Origin: Dialister sp. CAG:486
Lineage (GTDB): Bacteria; Bacillota; Negativicutes; Veillonellales; Dialisteraceae
Reading direction: 5' to 3'
Length of the DNA stretch: 20,003 nt
Assembly: GCA_000434475.1 (NCBI GenBank)
Contig: FR879619.1
Coordinates: 564-20,566, forward strand
A program made the position numbers and the translations under genes. Positions within the stretch are counted from its first letter, which is position 1, and each line of letters opens with the position of its first letter. The notes beneath the pieces are model-generated. The model saw nothing but the letters and a program-made list of their open reading frames with translations. It made no database searches and was not told where the DNA came from. This document shows, in pieces, positions 1-7,507 of this stretch.

Positions 1-763
1 CGCCGGGGCCCTTGGCGGTGGAGACGATATCGGGCTGTACGTCGAAATTCATGTAGCCGTAGAGCTTGCCCGTGCGGCCGTTGCCGGTCTGGACTTCATC
101 GACGATGAGGAGGATGTCATGCTCCTTGGCATATTTGTTCACGCCTTCGAAGAAATCCTTTTCGAGGGGATGCACGCCGCCCTCGCCCTGGATGGCCTCC
201 ATCATGACGGCACAGACATTCGGATTCTTTTCACAGAGGTCGATGAAGGCAGGAAGGTCATTCGCCGGAGTATAGAGGAAGCCTTCGGTCAGCGGAAAGA
301 AATTCTGATGGAAAACGTCCTGCCCGGTCGCAGCGAGCGTCGTGACGGTGCGGCCATGGAAGCCATTGATGAGGGTCACGATGACGTTGCGATCCTTGCC
401 GTACTTGTCGATGGAGTACTTGCGCGCACCTTTGATGGCACATTCATTGGCTTCTGCGCCGGAGTTCGAGAAGAAGACCTTCTTCATGCCGGTCTTTTCG
501 CAAAGCAATTCGGCAAGCTCTGCATCGGGCTTCGTATAGTACAGGTTCGAGATATGGTTCAGCGTGTGGAGCTGCTTTTCCACAGCGGCCATCCATGGTT
601 CGTGGGCAATGCCGAAGATGTCGACACCGATCCCGCTGCCGAGGTCAATGTATTCCTTGCCGTCCTCGTCGGTGAGGATCGATCCCTTGCCGCTCACAAA
701 GCAGACAGGGTAACGGTGGTAGGCATGTGCGATGTATTTCTGATCTTTTTCGATGGTATTCAT
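1..763 (-). CDS. argD: Acetylornithine aminotransferase, 3' part missing (window edge)
   Basis: PLP enzyme that transaminates N-acetylglutamate semialdehyde to N-acetylornithine in arginine biosynthesis (cytoplasmic). The first 254 residues of a family usually near 390-400 residues are visible; the rest lies beyond position 1. Seen: SGAEANE (101-107) and GFHGRT (134-139), the PLP-phosphate and cofactor-ring regions; VDEVQTGNGRTG with the PLP-nitrogen aspartate D222; and STAKGPG with the Schiff-base lysine K251. The ATG at 763 has an AAAGGAG ribosome site 7 bases upstream. It lies downstream of argB in the same direction, separated by 460 bp of repeats, so it may have its own promoter. Enzymes of this type often also act on succinyldiaminopimelate (lysine pathway), so a dual role is possible. 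The truncation is only the window boundary; no frameshift is seen. Confidence 0.93.
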   Translation of the reverse strand, partial: MNTIEKDQKYIAHAYHRYPVCFVSGKGSILTDEDGKEYIDLGSGIGVDIFGIAHEPWMAAVEKQLHTLNHISNLYYTKPDAELAELLCEKTGMKKVFFSNSGAEANECAIKGARKYSIDKYGKDRNVIVTLINGFHGRTVTTLAATGQDVFHQNFFPLTEGFLYTPANDLPAFIDLCEKNPNVCAVMMEAIQGEGGVHPLEKDFFEGVNKYAKEHDILLIVDEVQTGNGRTGKLYGYMNFDVQPDIVSTAKGPG

Positions 764-1223
764 ATATAGGCTCCTTTGAGGAATGGTTCAATGGGTTCAT
801 GAGGTTCTGAAGGTTCAATGGGGGTGGTGCGGCGCATGAAAATATGGAAGCGTCGTAAATTTTAGATGAGCGGTACTCCCGTATCGTCATAAGGACCGAA
901 GTGGAGGAATCTTTTTCGTTTGCGGTTAATTATGACTGTTAGAGGAAGGGAAATGGGAAACACCGTACTATAGGAAAGCTGGGGAAACGCTGATTAAATC
1001 TGACAACGATTTAATCAGTGTTTCCCTGGAAATACGGCGTTTCATGCATAGGGATATCGAGAGAGTTTTTCAAAGGAATACAACAAAGATTCCTCGGCTG
1101 CGCTCGGAATGACGATACGAGAGGACGATAGCTTCACTTACTTTTTCTCTCGAGGCTTGGCTTGGACGGAATCTCTAATCCCTAATCCCTAATCCCTAGT
1201 CATCAGTCACCAGCCACCAGTCA
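764..1223. repeat. Gene-free argD-argB gap built of dispersed repeats
   Basis: This 460-bp stretch has no credible gene. Contents in order: GGTTCAATG-type heptamers (780-822); a GCGGCGC-type hairpin module (824-855) followed by a CTCGTATCG-like junction near 875-890; the 45-bp palindrome at 982-1026; a GATTCCTCGGCTGCGCTCGG palindrome (about 1089-1110) of the GTCATTCCGAGCG type; and a CTAATCC/CAGTCAC heptamer tract (1175-1226) that runs into the argB stop codon. No convincing minus-strand promoter for argD was found by eye. Confidence 0.7.
982..1026. repeat. Palindromic element, short copy A
   Basis: Arms of 19 bp (982-1000 and 1008-1026) with one G:T pair enclose the 7-base loop TGACAAC. The arm reads GGGAAACGCTGATTAAATC. 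The same arms and loop recur at 2111-2157, and again as the ends of a longer element at 12370-12532. There is no T-run suited to a minus-strand terminator for argB, so a repeat is the better call, although the transcript would fold into a strong hairpin. Confidence 0.85.
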
Positions 1224-2078
1224 CTACTCTACAAACATGGTCCCAAGGCCTTCGTTTGTGAGAAGTTCGATCAAAAGGGCATGGGGGACTTCGCCATTGA
1301 TGATGAAGACCTTCTTCACGCCATCCTTGATGGCATCGGTGCAGGCATCGACCTTCGGGATCATGCCGCCATTGATGGTGCCGTCCTTTTTGAGGGCTTC
1401 TGTCTCTACGACAGTCAGCTTGTGGAGGAGGCTGTCTTTATCCTTCGGGTCTTTCATGACGCCGTCGATGTTGCTCATGAAGACGAGACATTCGGCATTC
1501 AGCGCCGCGGCGATCTTAGTAGCGGCCGTGTCTGCATTGATGTTGTGCGGCTGTCCATGGCTGTCGATACCGACGGAGGAGATGACGGGGATGAATCCGG
1601 CGGAGAGTGCGCTGTCGATCACGTCCGTGTCGATATGATCGATCTCTCCCACGAGTCCGAGCTTCTCGTTCTTGGTGTGGACCTGGATCATATTGCCGTC
1701 GATGCCGCAGAGGCCGATGGCTTTTCCGCCTAGGGCGCTAAGGTAGGCGACGAGGCCTTTATTGACTTTTCCGGCGAGGACCATCTGCACGACGTCCATG
1801 GTATCTTTATCGGTGACACGAAGACCATTCTCAAAGTGCGACTCGATCTTCAAAGCGTCCAGCATGGCATTGATGTCCGGGCCGCCGCCATGGACGAGGA
1901 TGACATTCACGCCGATGAGATGGAGAAGAAGGATGTCCTGCATGACGTTTTTCTTCAGGACGGGGTCTGTCATGGCATTTCCGCCGTACTTGGCGACGAC
2001 GTATTTGCCGGTATATTCTTTGATGTAGGGGACGGCCTGTGTCAGGATCTCCGCCCGAATGGCGTTGTCTGTAATCAT
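1224..2078 (-). CDS. argB: Acetylglutamate kinase (arginine-sensitive type)
   Basis: Phosphorylates N-acetyl-L-glutamate with ATP, the second step of arginine synthesis (cytoplasmic, amino-acid kinase fold). 284 residues, normal for the family. Seen: KYGGNAM with the phosphate-binding lysine K30; the substrate loop HGGGPDIN (63-70); R87; NADTAA (181-186) with catalytic D183; and GGMIPK (237-242) with K242. An N-terminal extension of about 20 residues precedes the fold, and the C-terminus carries EGLGTMF (276-282). In known arginine-inhibited kinases, an N-terminal helix and an E-G-x-G-T-x-F C-terminal signature mark feedback inhibition by arginine and hexamer formation, so this enzyme is inferred to be the regulated step. 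The ATG at 2078 has AAAGGAG 8 bases upstream. It follows argC in the same direction after 394 bp. Confidence 0.97.
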   Translation of the reverse strand: MITDNAIRAEILTQAVPYIKEYTGKYVVAKYGGNAMTDPVLKKNVMQDILLLHLIGVNVILVHGGGPDINAMLDALKIESHFENGLRVTDKDTMDVVQMVLAGKVNKGLVAYLSALGGKAIGLCGIDGNMIQVHTKNEKLGLVGEIDHIDTDVIDSALSAGFIPVISSVGIDSHGQPHNINADTAATKIAAALNAECLVFMSNIDGVMKDPKDKDSLLHKLTVVETEALKKDGTINGGMIPKVDACTDAIKDGVKKVFIINGEVPHALLIELLTNEGLGTMFVE

Positions 2079-2110
2079 ATAGAGATGCTCCTTTGTATAG
2101 GTTCCGTGTT

Positions 2111-2157
2111 AGGAAAACGCTGATTCAATCTGACAACGATTGAATCAGTGTTTCCCT
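2111..2157. repeat. Palindromic element, short copy B
   Basis: Second short copy: arms of 20 bp (2111-2130 and 2138-2157) with two imperfect pairs and the same TGACAAC loop as copy A. The arm has GATTCAATC where copy A has GATTAAATC. It sits 32 bp upstream of the argB start, so it would form a hairpin in the argB leader if transcription comes from argC. Confidence 0.85.
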
Positions 2158-2212
2158 AGCTGCGGGCTCACACTTTGATCTTGTTTTTAGGTTCTGCTTT
2201 CATGAAAGACCG

Positions 2213-2306
2213 CTGCTGTCCATCTGATGACATCGAATGCCCGGAGGGTTTAAGGGTAAGGGTTTGGGGACATCCGGTACATTCGGTGCCAGCAGATGGA
2301 CAGCAG
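2213..2306. other. Long hairpin with G-quadruplex motif at its apex
   Basis: A perfect 14-bp inverted repeat, CTGCTGTCCATCTG (2213-2226) and its complement (2293-2306), encloses inner arms CGAATG/CATTCG (2234-2239, 2280-2285) and CCGGA/TCCGG (2241-2245, 2273-2277). The apical loop carries GGG-TTTAA-GGG-TAA-GGG-TTT-GGGG (2246-2269) on the plus strand, a canonical four-tract G-quadruplex motif. It lies between argC and argB, whose transcript would carry the C-rich complement. No coding potential is visible. The function is unknown; it could be a structured leader, a pause site or the remnant of an element. Confidence 0.6.
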
Positions 2307-2360
2307 GCTCTAGTGAGTGGAATGAGAAATGGCAGTGCCGGCTTCGCACGCAGACTTTGT

Positions 2361-2467
2361 GAGAAGTGAGAAGTCAGAAGTCAGGGGGCAGAAGTCTAAT
2401 GTCTAATGTCTAATCCCTAATGTCTAATCCCTAATCCCTAATCCCTAGTCACCAGTCACCAGTCACC
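2361..2467. repeat. Heptamer-period tandem tract
   Basis: Successive 7-bp units drift along the tract: GAAGTGA, GAAGTCA, then CTAATGT and CTAATCC alternating, then CTAGTCA and CCAGTCA. It ends 5 bp before the argC stop codon. This is the clearest example of a 7-bp-period repeat type found in most gaps of the window. Confidence 0.8.
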
Positions 2468-2472
2468 CGCAT

Positions 2473-3450
2473 TTAGTCCACCACGAGCCCTGTTTCCGGA
2501 GGAAGACCCAGCATGATGTTCATGCACTCGATGGCAGCACCGGAGGCGCCTTTGCCGAGGTTATCAAATAGGGATACGACCTCAATGCGTTCATCGTTGC
2601 CGGTGATGTAGAGGGTCATGGAGTCTTTGCCCGCATTTTCATTGGCGGCGAGGAAGAGCGCATTGGTTTCCTCGGTCGAGAGCGGGGAGACTTTGATGAA
2701 TTTCGAGTCCTTGTATTGTTTTTCAAAAATGGTATGGAAGTCTTCCAGTGTGATGTCGCCGGGAAGGCCGCAGGGGAGCTGGAGGAATCCGGTGTGGAAA
2801 CCGACAGTGACTTCCATGCCGGCGTAGTAATTCGCGACGATGGGCGAGAAGAGCGGTGTCTCGCAGAGCTTGCAGACCTTCATGATCTCCGGAAGATGCT
2901 TGTGCTTCTGGGAGAGGCCGTACTGGCGGGGAGAGGTGAGCGGAAGAGTCTTTTCCTCTTCGTATTCCTTGATCATTTTTTTGCCGCCGCCGCTGTAGCC
3001 GGTGAGGGATACGATGTGGAGCGGGTAATTGATCGGAAGGATGCCTGCGTGGACGAGCGGATACAGGATAGAGATCGCACCGCTGGCGTGGCAGCCGGGG
3101 ACGGCGACCTTCTGTGCTTGGCTGATGGCTTTGTACTGCTCGGAAGAGAGTTCAGGGAAGCCGTAGACCCAGTCTTCCTTGGTGCGGTGGGCCGTGGAGG
3201 TGTCAAGGATGCGGATGCCGGTGCCTTCGGTGGCTTTCACGATCTCGCGGGAGGCATCATCGGGGAGACAAAGGAACATGAGATCTGCCTTCTTGGCATA
3301 TTCCACGATGGTTGGGATATCTTTTCTTTTTTCATCGGGGAGAGAGAGGAGCTCGATGTCGCTTCGGGAAATCAAACGATCGTGCAGTCTCAGGCCCGTG
3401 GTCCCCGATTCACCAACAATGAATACTTTCGGCAGTTTTTGCGTAGTCAT
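2473..3450 (-). CDS. argC: N-acetyl-gamma-glutamyl-phosphate reductase
   Basis: NADPH-dependent reduction of N-acetylglutamyl-5-phosphate to the semialdehyde, third step of arginine synthesis (cytoplasmic). 325 residues, close to the shorter class of this family. Seen: the dinucleotide-binding loop VGESGTTG (12-19), PGCHASG with the thioester-forming cysteine C120, GYSGGGKK (151-158), and KHKHLPEI with the probable catalytic histidine H185. The ATG at 3450 is preceded by a strong GAGGAGG site. The 17-bp gap to argF and shared strand make argF-argC a clear co-transcribed pair. No frameshift or missing catalytic residue is seen. Confidence 0.96.
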   Translation of the reverse strand: MTTQKLPKVFIVGESGTTGLRLHDRLISRSDIELLSLPDEKRKDIPTIVEYAKKADLMFLCLPDDASREIVKATEGTGIRILDTSTAHRTKEDWVYGFPELSSEQYKAISQAQKVAVPGCHASGAISILYPLVHAGILPINYPLHIVSLTGYSGGGKKMIKEYEEEKTLPLTSPRQYGLSQKHKHLPEIMKVCKLCETPLFSPIVANYYAGMEVTVGFHTGFLQLPCGLPGDITLEDFHTIFEKQYKDSKFIKVSPLSTEETNALFLAANENAGKDSMTLYITGNDERIEVVSLFDNLGKGASGAAIECMNIMLGLPPETGLVVD

Positions 3451-3467
3451 AATGATTTCCTCCTCTC

Positions 3468-4481
3468 TTACTTTTCGATGGGATAGTCAGCAAAGGTAGC
3501 GACCATGACGGCTTTGATGGTGGGCAGGCGGTTCGCTGCTTCCTCAAAGGCGAGTGAGAATGGGGCTTCGAAAACGTCGTCGGTGACTTCGATGCCGTCC
3601 AAGCCGAAACGCTCGTAGATGTCTTTTCCGACCTTAGTCTCTGTATTGTGGAAAGCAGGCAGGCAGTGGCAGAAGACGGTGTCCGGATTTCCTGTGTTCT
3701 TGATCATGTCCACGGTGATGCGGTATGGCATAAAGAGCTTGATGCGCTCGCCCCAAAGTTCATAGGGGTCGCCCATCGTGACCCATACACCGGTATAGAT
3801 GACATCAAGGCCCTTGACGCCTTCTACTGGATCGTCAGTGAAGGTGAAGGTCGCGCCTGTCTTCTTCGCGATCTCCTTGCACTTGGCGGTGAAGTCATCC
3901 TCCGGGAAGAACTGGGCAGGTCCGATGATGCGGAAGTCCATGCCGGCAAGTGCGGCGCCTGCCATCAGGGCGTGTGCCATGTTTGACTGGCCGTGTCCGA
4001 CATAGGCATAGGAGATCTGGTTCAGCGGCTTTTTGAAGTGCTCCTTCAGGGTGAGGAAATTCGCCAGTGTCTGTGTCGGGTGGTCATAGTCGGTGAGACC
4101 GTTCCAGACGGGGACACCGGCTTTTTCGGAGAGTTCTTCGACAGCACTCTGGTCGAATCCGCGGAATTCGATGGCATCAAACATGGAGCCGAGCACGCGG
4201 GCGGTGTCGGCGATGGATTCTTTCTTGCCGATCTGGCTTCCGGTCGGGCCAAGGTAGGTGGTGTAGGCTCCCTGGTCACGGGCAGCGACTTCGAATGCGC
4301 AGCGTGTGCGGGTGGAGTCTTTCTCAAAAATAAGGGCAAAATTTTTGCCCTTTAATGTCTGGGCTTCTTTGCCTTCTTTTTTATCTTTTTTCAGCTGGGC
4401 TGCGAGGTCCAGATAGTAGGCGAATTGCTCGGGCGTATAGTCGAGCATCGTGAGGAAGGATTGATGTAAGACTGGATTCAT
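3468..4481 (-). CDS. argF: Ornithine carbamoyltransferase
   Basis: Transfers the carbamoyl group from carbamoyl phosphate to ornithine, giving citrulline (cytoplasmic, trimeric family). The reading frame extends further upstream, but that part is repeat DNA. The ATG at 4481 is chosen because AGGAG lies 8 bases before it and the protein then starts like its family, giving 337 residues. Seen: STRTR (56-60) for carbamoyl phosphate, DHPTQ (133-137), and HCLPAFHN (272-279) with the catalytic cysteine C273. The length and the long C-terminal block resemble the E. coli ArgI / catabolic ArcB branch rather than the shorter anabolic type. Position beside argC argues for biosynthesis, but sequence alone does not settle the direction. 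It is first in the argF-argC pair. Confidence 0.96.
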   Translation of the reverse strand: MNPVLHQSFLTMLDYTPEQFAYYLDLAAQLKKDKKEGKEAQTLKGKNFALIFEKDSTRTRCAFEVAARDQGAYTTYLGPTGSQIGKKESIADTARVLGSMFDAIEFRGFDQSAVEELSEKAGVPVWNGLTDYDHPTQTLANFLTLKEHFKKPLNQISYAYVGHGQSNMAHALMAGAALAGMDFRIIGPAQFFPEDDFTAKCKEIAKKTGATFTFTDDPVEGVKGLDVIYTGVWVTMGDPYELWGERIKLFMPYRITVDMIKNTGNPDTVFCHCLPAFHNTETKVGKDIYERFGLDGIEVTDDVFEAPFSLAFEEAANRLPTIKAVMVATFADYPIEK

Positions 4482-4729
4482 GGTGGGATCTCCTATGGGG
4501 TTCAATGGGTTCAGGGTTCGGGGTTCGGGGTTAGTTCGTGGGGTGCCTCGTCCACTGATTGTGGATGAAAGCTTTGCTCGCCAGTTAGGAGTGAGGAGGC
4601 TCCGCGGCGCTTCCTTATTTTTATGCGCCACACCACCATTTCGCATTTCTCATTTCTAATTTCCCATTCAAGCGAAGCTTTCATCCGCAATCCACGGGCA
4701 TCCCCCCCAAGGGGCTAACCCTGAACCCA
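4482..4729. repeat. Repeat-filled gap between trpC and argF
   Basis: From left: GGTTCGG heptamers (about 4498-4533); a long module shared with 5571-5647; a GCGGCGC hairpin module (4603-4635); CATTTCT heptamers (4638-4668); and an inverted partial copy (about 4670-4698) of the GGATGAAAGCTTTGCTCG block. The promoter of the argF-argC pair should lie here or further upstream, but no minus-strand -35/-10 pair or arginine operator was recognisable. Confidence 0.65.
4521..4597. repeat. 77-bp direct repeat, copy 1 (flanks trpC)
   Basis: Matches 5571-5647 at 74 of 77 positions by hand alignment, in the same orientation, with starts exactly 1050 bp apart. It includes CACTGATTGTGGATGAAAGC. Confidence 0.9.
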
Positions 4730-5518
4730 CTATTGATTCTCTTCCCTCAATGCTCGGATCACATTCCCTCTTCTCTCCCCCGCTCTCATCAGCATCTCGC
4801 CGATGAGGACGGCGTCGGCGCCGGCCTCTCGCATCTGTTTCACGATCGCCTCTGACATCATGCCGCTTTCCGAGACAAGGATACGGTCCTTGGGCACGAG
4901 CCTTGCCAGATGCTCGGTATTTTCCAGATGGATGGTGAAATCGCGAAGATCGCGGTTATTCACGCCGACGATGCGGGCCCCTGCACCAAGCATCCGCTCC
5001 ATTTCCTTCTCATCATGCGCTTCTGCCAGGACGCCAAGGCCAAGGCTCTTGGCGTAGGAGAGAAACTCTCTGATCTCCTCATCGGAGAGGATGGTTGCGA
5101 TAAGGAGGATGGCCGAAGCCCCTGCGAGCGCCGCCTCTTCGATCTGGCAGCGGTCGATGATGAAGTCCTTGCGGAGCACGGGAACCTTCACCTCCTGCGC
5201 CACCTTCTTCAAGTAAGCGATATCGCCTTTGAACCATTTCGGCTCTGTCAGGCACGAGATCGCGGAAGCCCCCGCCGCTTCATACTCTTTGGCAATCGCC
5301 GCAAAGGGGAAGTCCTCGCTGATCGTCCCCTTCGAAGGAGACGCTTTCTTGAGCTCGCAGATGAGGGAGAGCCCGTCACTTGCCAGATTCTTGTAAAACA
5401 GATCATCCGTCTGCGGCGTGAAGTGCTTCATTTCTTCATGCAGGCGGCCATAGTAGCCGTCCGCCTTCAGCCGCTCGATCCGCCGCCTGGTCTCGGCAGC
5501 AATGTCGTCTAGTATCAT
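4730..5518 (-). CDS. trpC: Indole-3-glycerol phosphate synthase
   Basis: Closes the indole ring of tryptophan: CdRP to indole-3-glycerol phosphate (cytoplasmic TIM barrel). 262 residues from the ATG at 5518. A TTG (5551) or ATG (5527) start upstream is possible, but family members begin at MILDDI, and GGAG lies 11 bases before 5518. Seen: ELKKASPSKG (55-64) with K57, RKDF with K117, E166, GVNNRDL with N187, SESG (216-219), and phosphate-binding GADAVLIGEMLM (233-244). All catalytic residues known for the family are in place. No other trp gene is in the window, so trpC is an orphan here, placed between two nearly identical 77-bp direct repeats. It is single-function, with no fusion to TrpF. 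Confidence 0.96.
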   Translation of the reverse strand: MILDDIAAETRRRIERLKADGYYGRLHEEMKHFTPQTDDLFYKNLASDGLSLICELKKASPSKGTISEDFPFAAIAKEYEAAGASAISCLTEPKWFKGDIAYLKKVAQEVKVPVLRKDFIIDRCQIEEAALAGASAILLIATILSDEEIREFLSYAKSLGLGVLAEAHDEKEMERMLGAGARIVGVNNRDLRDFTIHLENTEHLARLVPKDRILVSESGMMSEAIVKQMREAGADAVLIGEMLMRAGERRGNVIRALREENQ

Positions 5519-5829
5519 GGAAATCATTACTCCGTTTATCGGTAGAATCAAATATCATTCAAACGGGATAGGGTTCGGGGTTAGCTCGTGGGGCGGCTCG
5601 TCCACTGATTGTGGATGAAAGCTTTGCTCGCCAGTTAGGAGTGAGGAGTTAGGAGTGCTGGTGCGGCGCATAAAAATATGGAAGCACCGCAGAGTATAGA
5701 TAGTGGCAATGCCCGAAAGTGGCATTTAGTCACCAGTCACTAGTCACTCGAGGCTCCTAATCCCTAGCTCCTAATCCCTAGCTACTAATCCCTCATCCCT
5801 GCTTTCAAATTTCGCGTGATTTATGTGAT
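5519..5829. repeat. Repeat-filled gap upstream of trpC
   Basis: Holds copy 2 of the 77-bp direct repeat (5571-5647), a GCGGCGC-type hairpin module (5659-5690), and CAGTCAC/CTAATCC heptamers (about 5727-5800). No gene and no clear minus-strand promoter for trpC are visible. Confidence 0.65.
5571..5647. repeat. 77-bp direct repeat, copy 2 (flanks trpC)
   Basis: Same orientation as 4521-4597, with three differences in 77 bp. The two copies bracket trpC on its upstream and downstream sides. Confidence 0.9.
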
Positions 5830-7041
5830 TTACTTATTCAAAGCCTCGATCGCCGCTGCGGCCTCCATCGTGACGCCTAAGGGGAGGATCGATTCATCGA
5901 TGGAAAAGCTGGCATTGTGAAGGGCCGGTGTGCCCGGTTTGCCGGTACCGAGCCACAGGAAGGCGCCGGGGAATTTTTCCAGATAGGAGGAGAAGTCTTC
6001 CGCGCACATGGACGGGTACTGCGGCTGGGTCAGGTGCTCTTCACCGACGTAGGTCTTTCCGATCTCCTGCAGGAACTGGATCTTTTCCGGTGTATTGATG
6101 GTGGCGCTGTGGCCGCGGACGTAGTTCAGCTCCGAGTGTGTGCCGAACATCACATCGAGCCCCTTCAGGATCTCACCGAGGCGCGCTTCCATCTTGTCGC
6201 GCAGCGCCGGTGTGTAGGTACGGACGGTGCCTTCGAGGTAGGCATCTTCGACGCCGACATTGTAGCGTGTGCCTGCATTCATAAGGCCGATGGTGCAGAC
6301 GACGTTTTCCATCGGGTTCATCTCTCGGGAGATCAGGGACTGCACGTCGATGATGAAGTGCGCGGCAGCGACCAGCGCGTCGGTGCCGTTGTGCGGCTGC
6401 GCGGCATGGGTGGATTTCCCTTTTACATGGACGTAGAAACGATCCGAAGCAGCCATGAGATTGCCCGGCTTCAAGCCGATGACGCCGACGGGGAGCTCCG
6501 GCCATACGTGAAGGCCATAGATCTCAGAGACATCATCGAGCTTGCCGCTTGCCGCGATGTGACGGCCGCCTCCGATCGCTGCCTCTTCTTCGGCTGGCTG
6601 GAAGACCAGCTTGACTGTCCCCTTGAGCTGGGACTTCATCTGGTTCAATACGGCGGCCGCTCCGAGGAGGATCGCCATGTGGCTGTCATTGCCGCAGGGG
6701 GGCATCTCGTCTTTATTCTTCTCATGGCCGCAGGCGTGCATCTTGCCTTTGTTCTTCGAAGCGAAGGGAAGTCCTGTCTGCTCGGTGACGGGTAGCGCAT
6801 CCATGTCCGCACGGAGAGCGACGGTCTTGCCGGGCTGCTCGCCCTTGATCGTGCCAAGGACGGCAGTGCCGAAGAAGCCTGTCTCGAATGGGATGCCGAG
6901 CTTCTTGAGCTCTTCCTGAATGTAGAGGGAGGTCTCTTTTTCTTCACCGGAAATTTCCGGGTAGGTATGGAAATGGCGGCGCCATGTCACGACTTGTGGT
7001 GTGATCTCATTGACTTTTTCTTTGATTTCTTTTTCAAACAT
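5830..7041 (-). CDS. M20 family metallo-amidohydrolase with duplicated metal motif
   Basis: Resembles the M20D amidohydrolases (hippurate / IAA-amino acid / N-acyl-amino acid hydrolases), which cleave N-acyl amino acids in the cytoplasm; the true substrate is unknown. The ATG at 7041 has AAAGGAG 8 bases upstream and gives 403 residues, normal length. Seen: RRHFHTYPEISGEE (21-34), LRADMDALP (77-84), PAEEE with E151/E152, GLHVWP with H178, the dimerisation region KSTHAAQPHNGTDA (209-222), MCAEDFSSYL (345-354), and LHN with H375. The usual HACGHD-x-HMA motif is split: residues 96-107 (KNKGKMHACGHE) are followed by a diverged copy, 108-119 (KNKDEMPPCGND), and then SHMA. C104 and H106 can still bind metal, but the next acidic residue is displaced by 12 residues. 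Activity is therefore uncertain. It is preceded by a good promoter (7179-7207). Confidence 0.9.
   Translation of the reverse strand: MFEKEIKEKVNEITPQVVTWRRHFHTYPEISGEEKETSLYIQEELKKLGIPFETGFFGTAVLGTIKGEQPGKTVALRADMDALPVTEQTGLPFASKNKGKMHACGHEKNKDEMPPCGNDSHMAILLGAAAVLNQMKSQLKGTVKLVFQPAEEEAAIGGGRHIAASGKLDDVSEIYGLHVWPELPVGVIGLKPGNLMAASDRFYVHVKGKSTHAAQPHNGTDALVAAAHFIIDVQSLISREMNPMENVVCTIGLMNAGTRYNVGVEDAYLEGTVRTYTPALRDKMEARLGEILKGLDVMFGTHSELNYVRGHSATINTPEKIQFLQEIGKTYVGEEHLTQPQYPSMCAEDFSSYLEKFPGAFLWLGTGKPGTPALHNASFSIDESILPLGVTMEAAAAIEALNK
6685..6756 (-). repeat. 36-bp tandem duplication inside the M20 metal-binding motif
   Basis: Two adjacent in-frame 36-bp units (6721-6756 and 6685-6720) match at 29 of 36 positions by hand alignment. 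Removing one unit restores a canonical motif, MHACGH(D/E)SHMA. The divergence suggests an old duplication that has been kept, not a sequencing slip. Confidence 0.85.
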
Positions 7042-7178
7042 GAGTGATTCTCCTTTGAGGAAGAAAGCCGGTTTATGCATGTTATACAATTCTATTCATC
7101 TCTAAGAGGTTAGAATTTCTTGAAAATGTTGGGTAAAACGAGCCTTCTTCGTGAATAGCTTTAAATTGAATTGTGATA

Positions 7179-7207
7179 ATTATACAACTAAGGGAATAAA
7201 CATGCAA
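7179..7207 (-). promoter_or_regulatory. Promoter for the M20 gene
   Basis: On the minus strand TTGCAT (7207-7202), a 17-bp spacer, then TATAAT (7184-7179). This predicts a 5' UTR of about 130 bases before the ATG at 7041. The -10 lies in a near-palindrome TTGTATAATTATCACAA, which could also serve as an operator. Confidence 0.7.
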
Positions 7208-7410
7208 GAGGAATTTAGAATATTTTTTGGTACTGGTCTGGGAGATGGCAGCGGTTGGATCGTCCTTGCTGAGATGCTTTATAGCCTTCGAGGCGGATGC
7301 GCTAAAGCGCCACGTCTCACTTGAAAGGATAAGCTTTCTAAAGGAAGAGGCAGCGCACCGCGGTGAACGCCAAGGCGCTTTTCCATTTCCTTTCTGCAGA
7401 ATATAGACGA
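7208..7410. other. Unassigned stretch between divergent promoters
   Basis: This segment between the M20 promoter and the helicase leader has few of the dispersed repeats seen elsewhere. Short hairpins are visible (for example GCGCTAAAGCGC near 7300). Open frames through it overlap the promoters and leader and look non-coding. It could hold a gene remnant or a small RNA, but nothing was recognised. Confidence 0.3.
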
Positions 7411-7417
7411 AGTATGA

Positions 7418-7507
7418 TATAATAAAGCCGCTATGCAGGCACCGAGAGAACGGACAATCGAACGAAACAGTCATGGGAGAGACGCTTGCAGCGTTCTCTT
7501 TTTTTAT
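7418..7507 (+). promoter_or_regulatory. Helicase leader with attenuator-like hairpins
   Basis: TATAAT at 7418-7423 (weak -35) would start a transcript near 7430. AGACGCT..AGCGTTCT arms (about 7478-7499) followed by seven T form an intrinsic terminator. Upstream, AGAGAACG (7445-7452) is exactly complementary to the terminator's right arm, CGTTCTCT (7492-7499), so an alternative anti-terminator pairing exists. A second TATAAT (7580-7585) lies downstream of the terminator. The layout suggests conditional read-through into the DEAD-box gene. Confidence 0.5.

Noticed and set aside
982..1026. Possible intrinsic terminator for argB
   Set aside because: The hairpin is strong, but the same sequence recurs at 2111-2157 and 12370-12532 in unrelated contexts and lacks a proper T-run, so it is treated as a repeat.
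2361..2467. Possible CRISPR array because of regular repeats
   Set aside because: The units are 7 bp with no spacers of 25-40 bp and no cas genes nearby; it is a simple tandem tract.
4482..4646. 55-residue N-terminal extension of ornithine carbamoyltransferase
   Set aside because: The extension is translated from repeat DNA; the ATG at 4481 has a good ribosome site and the normal family start.
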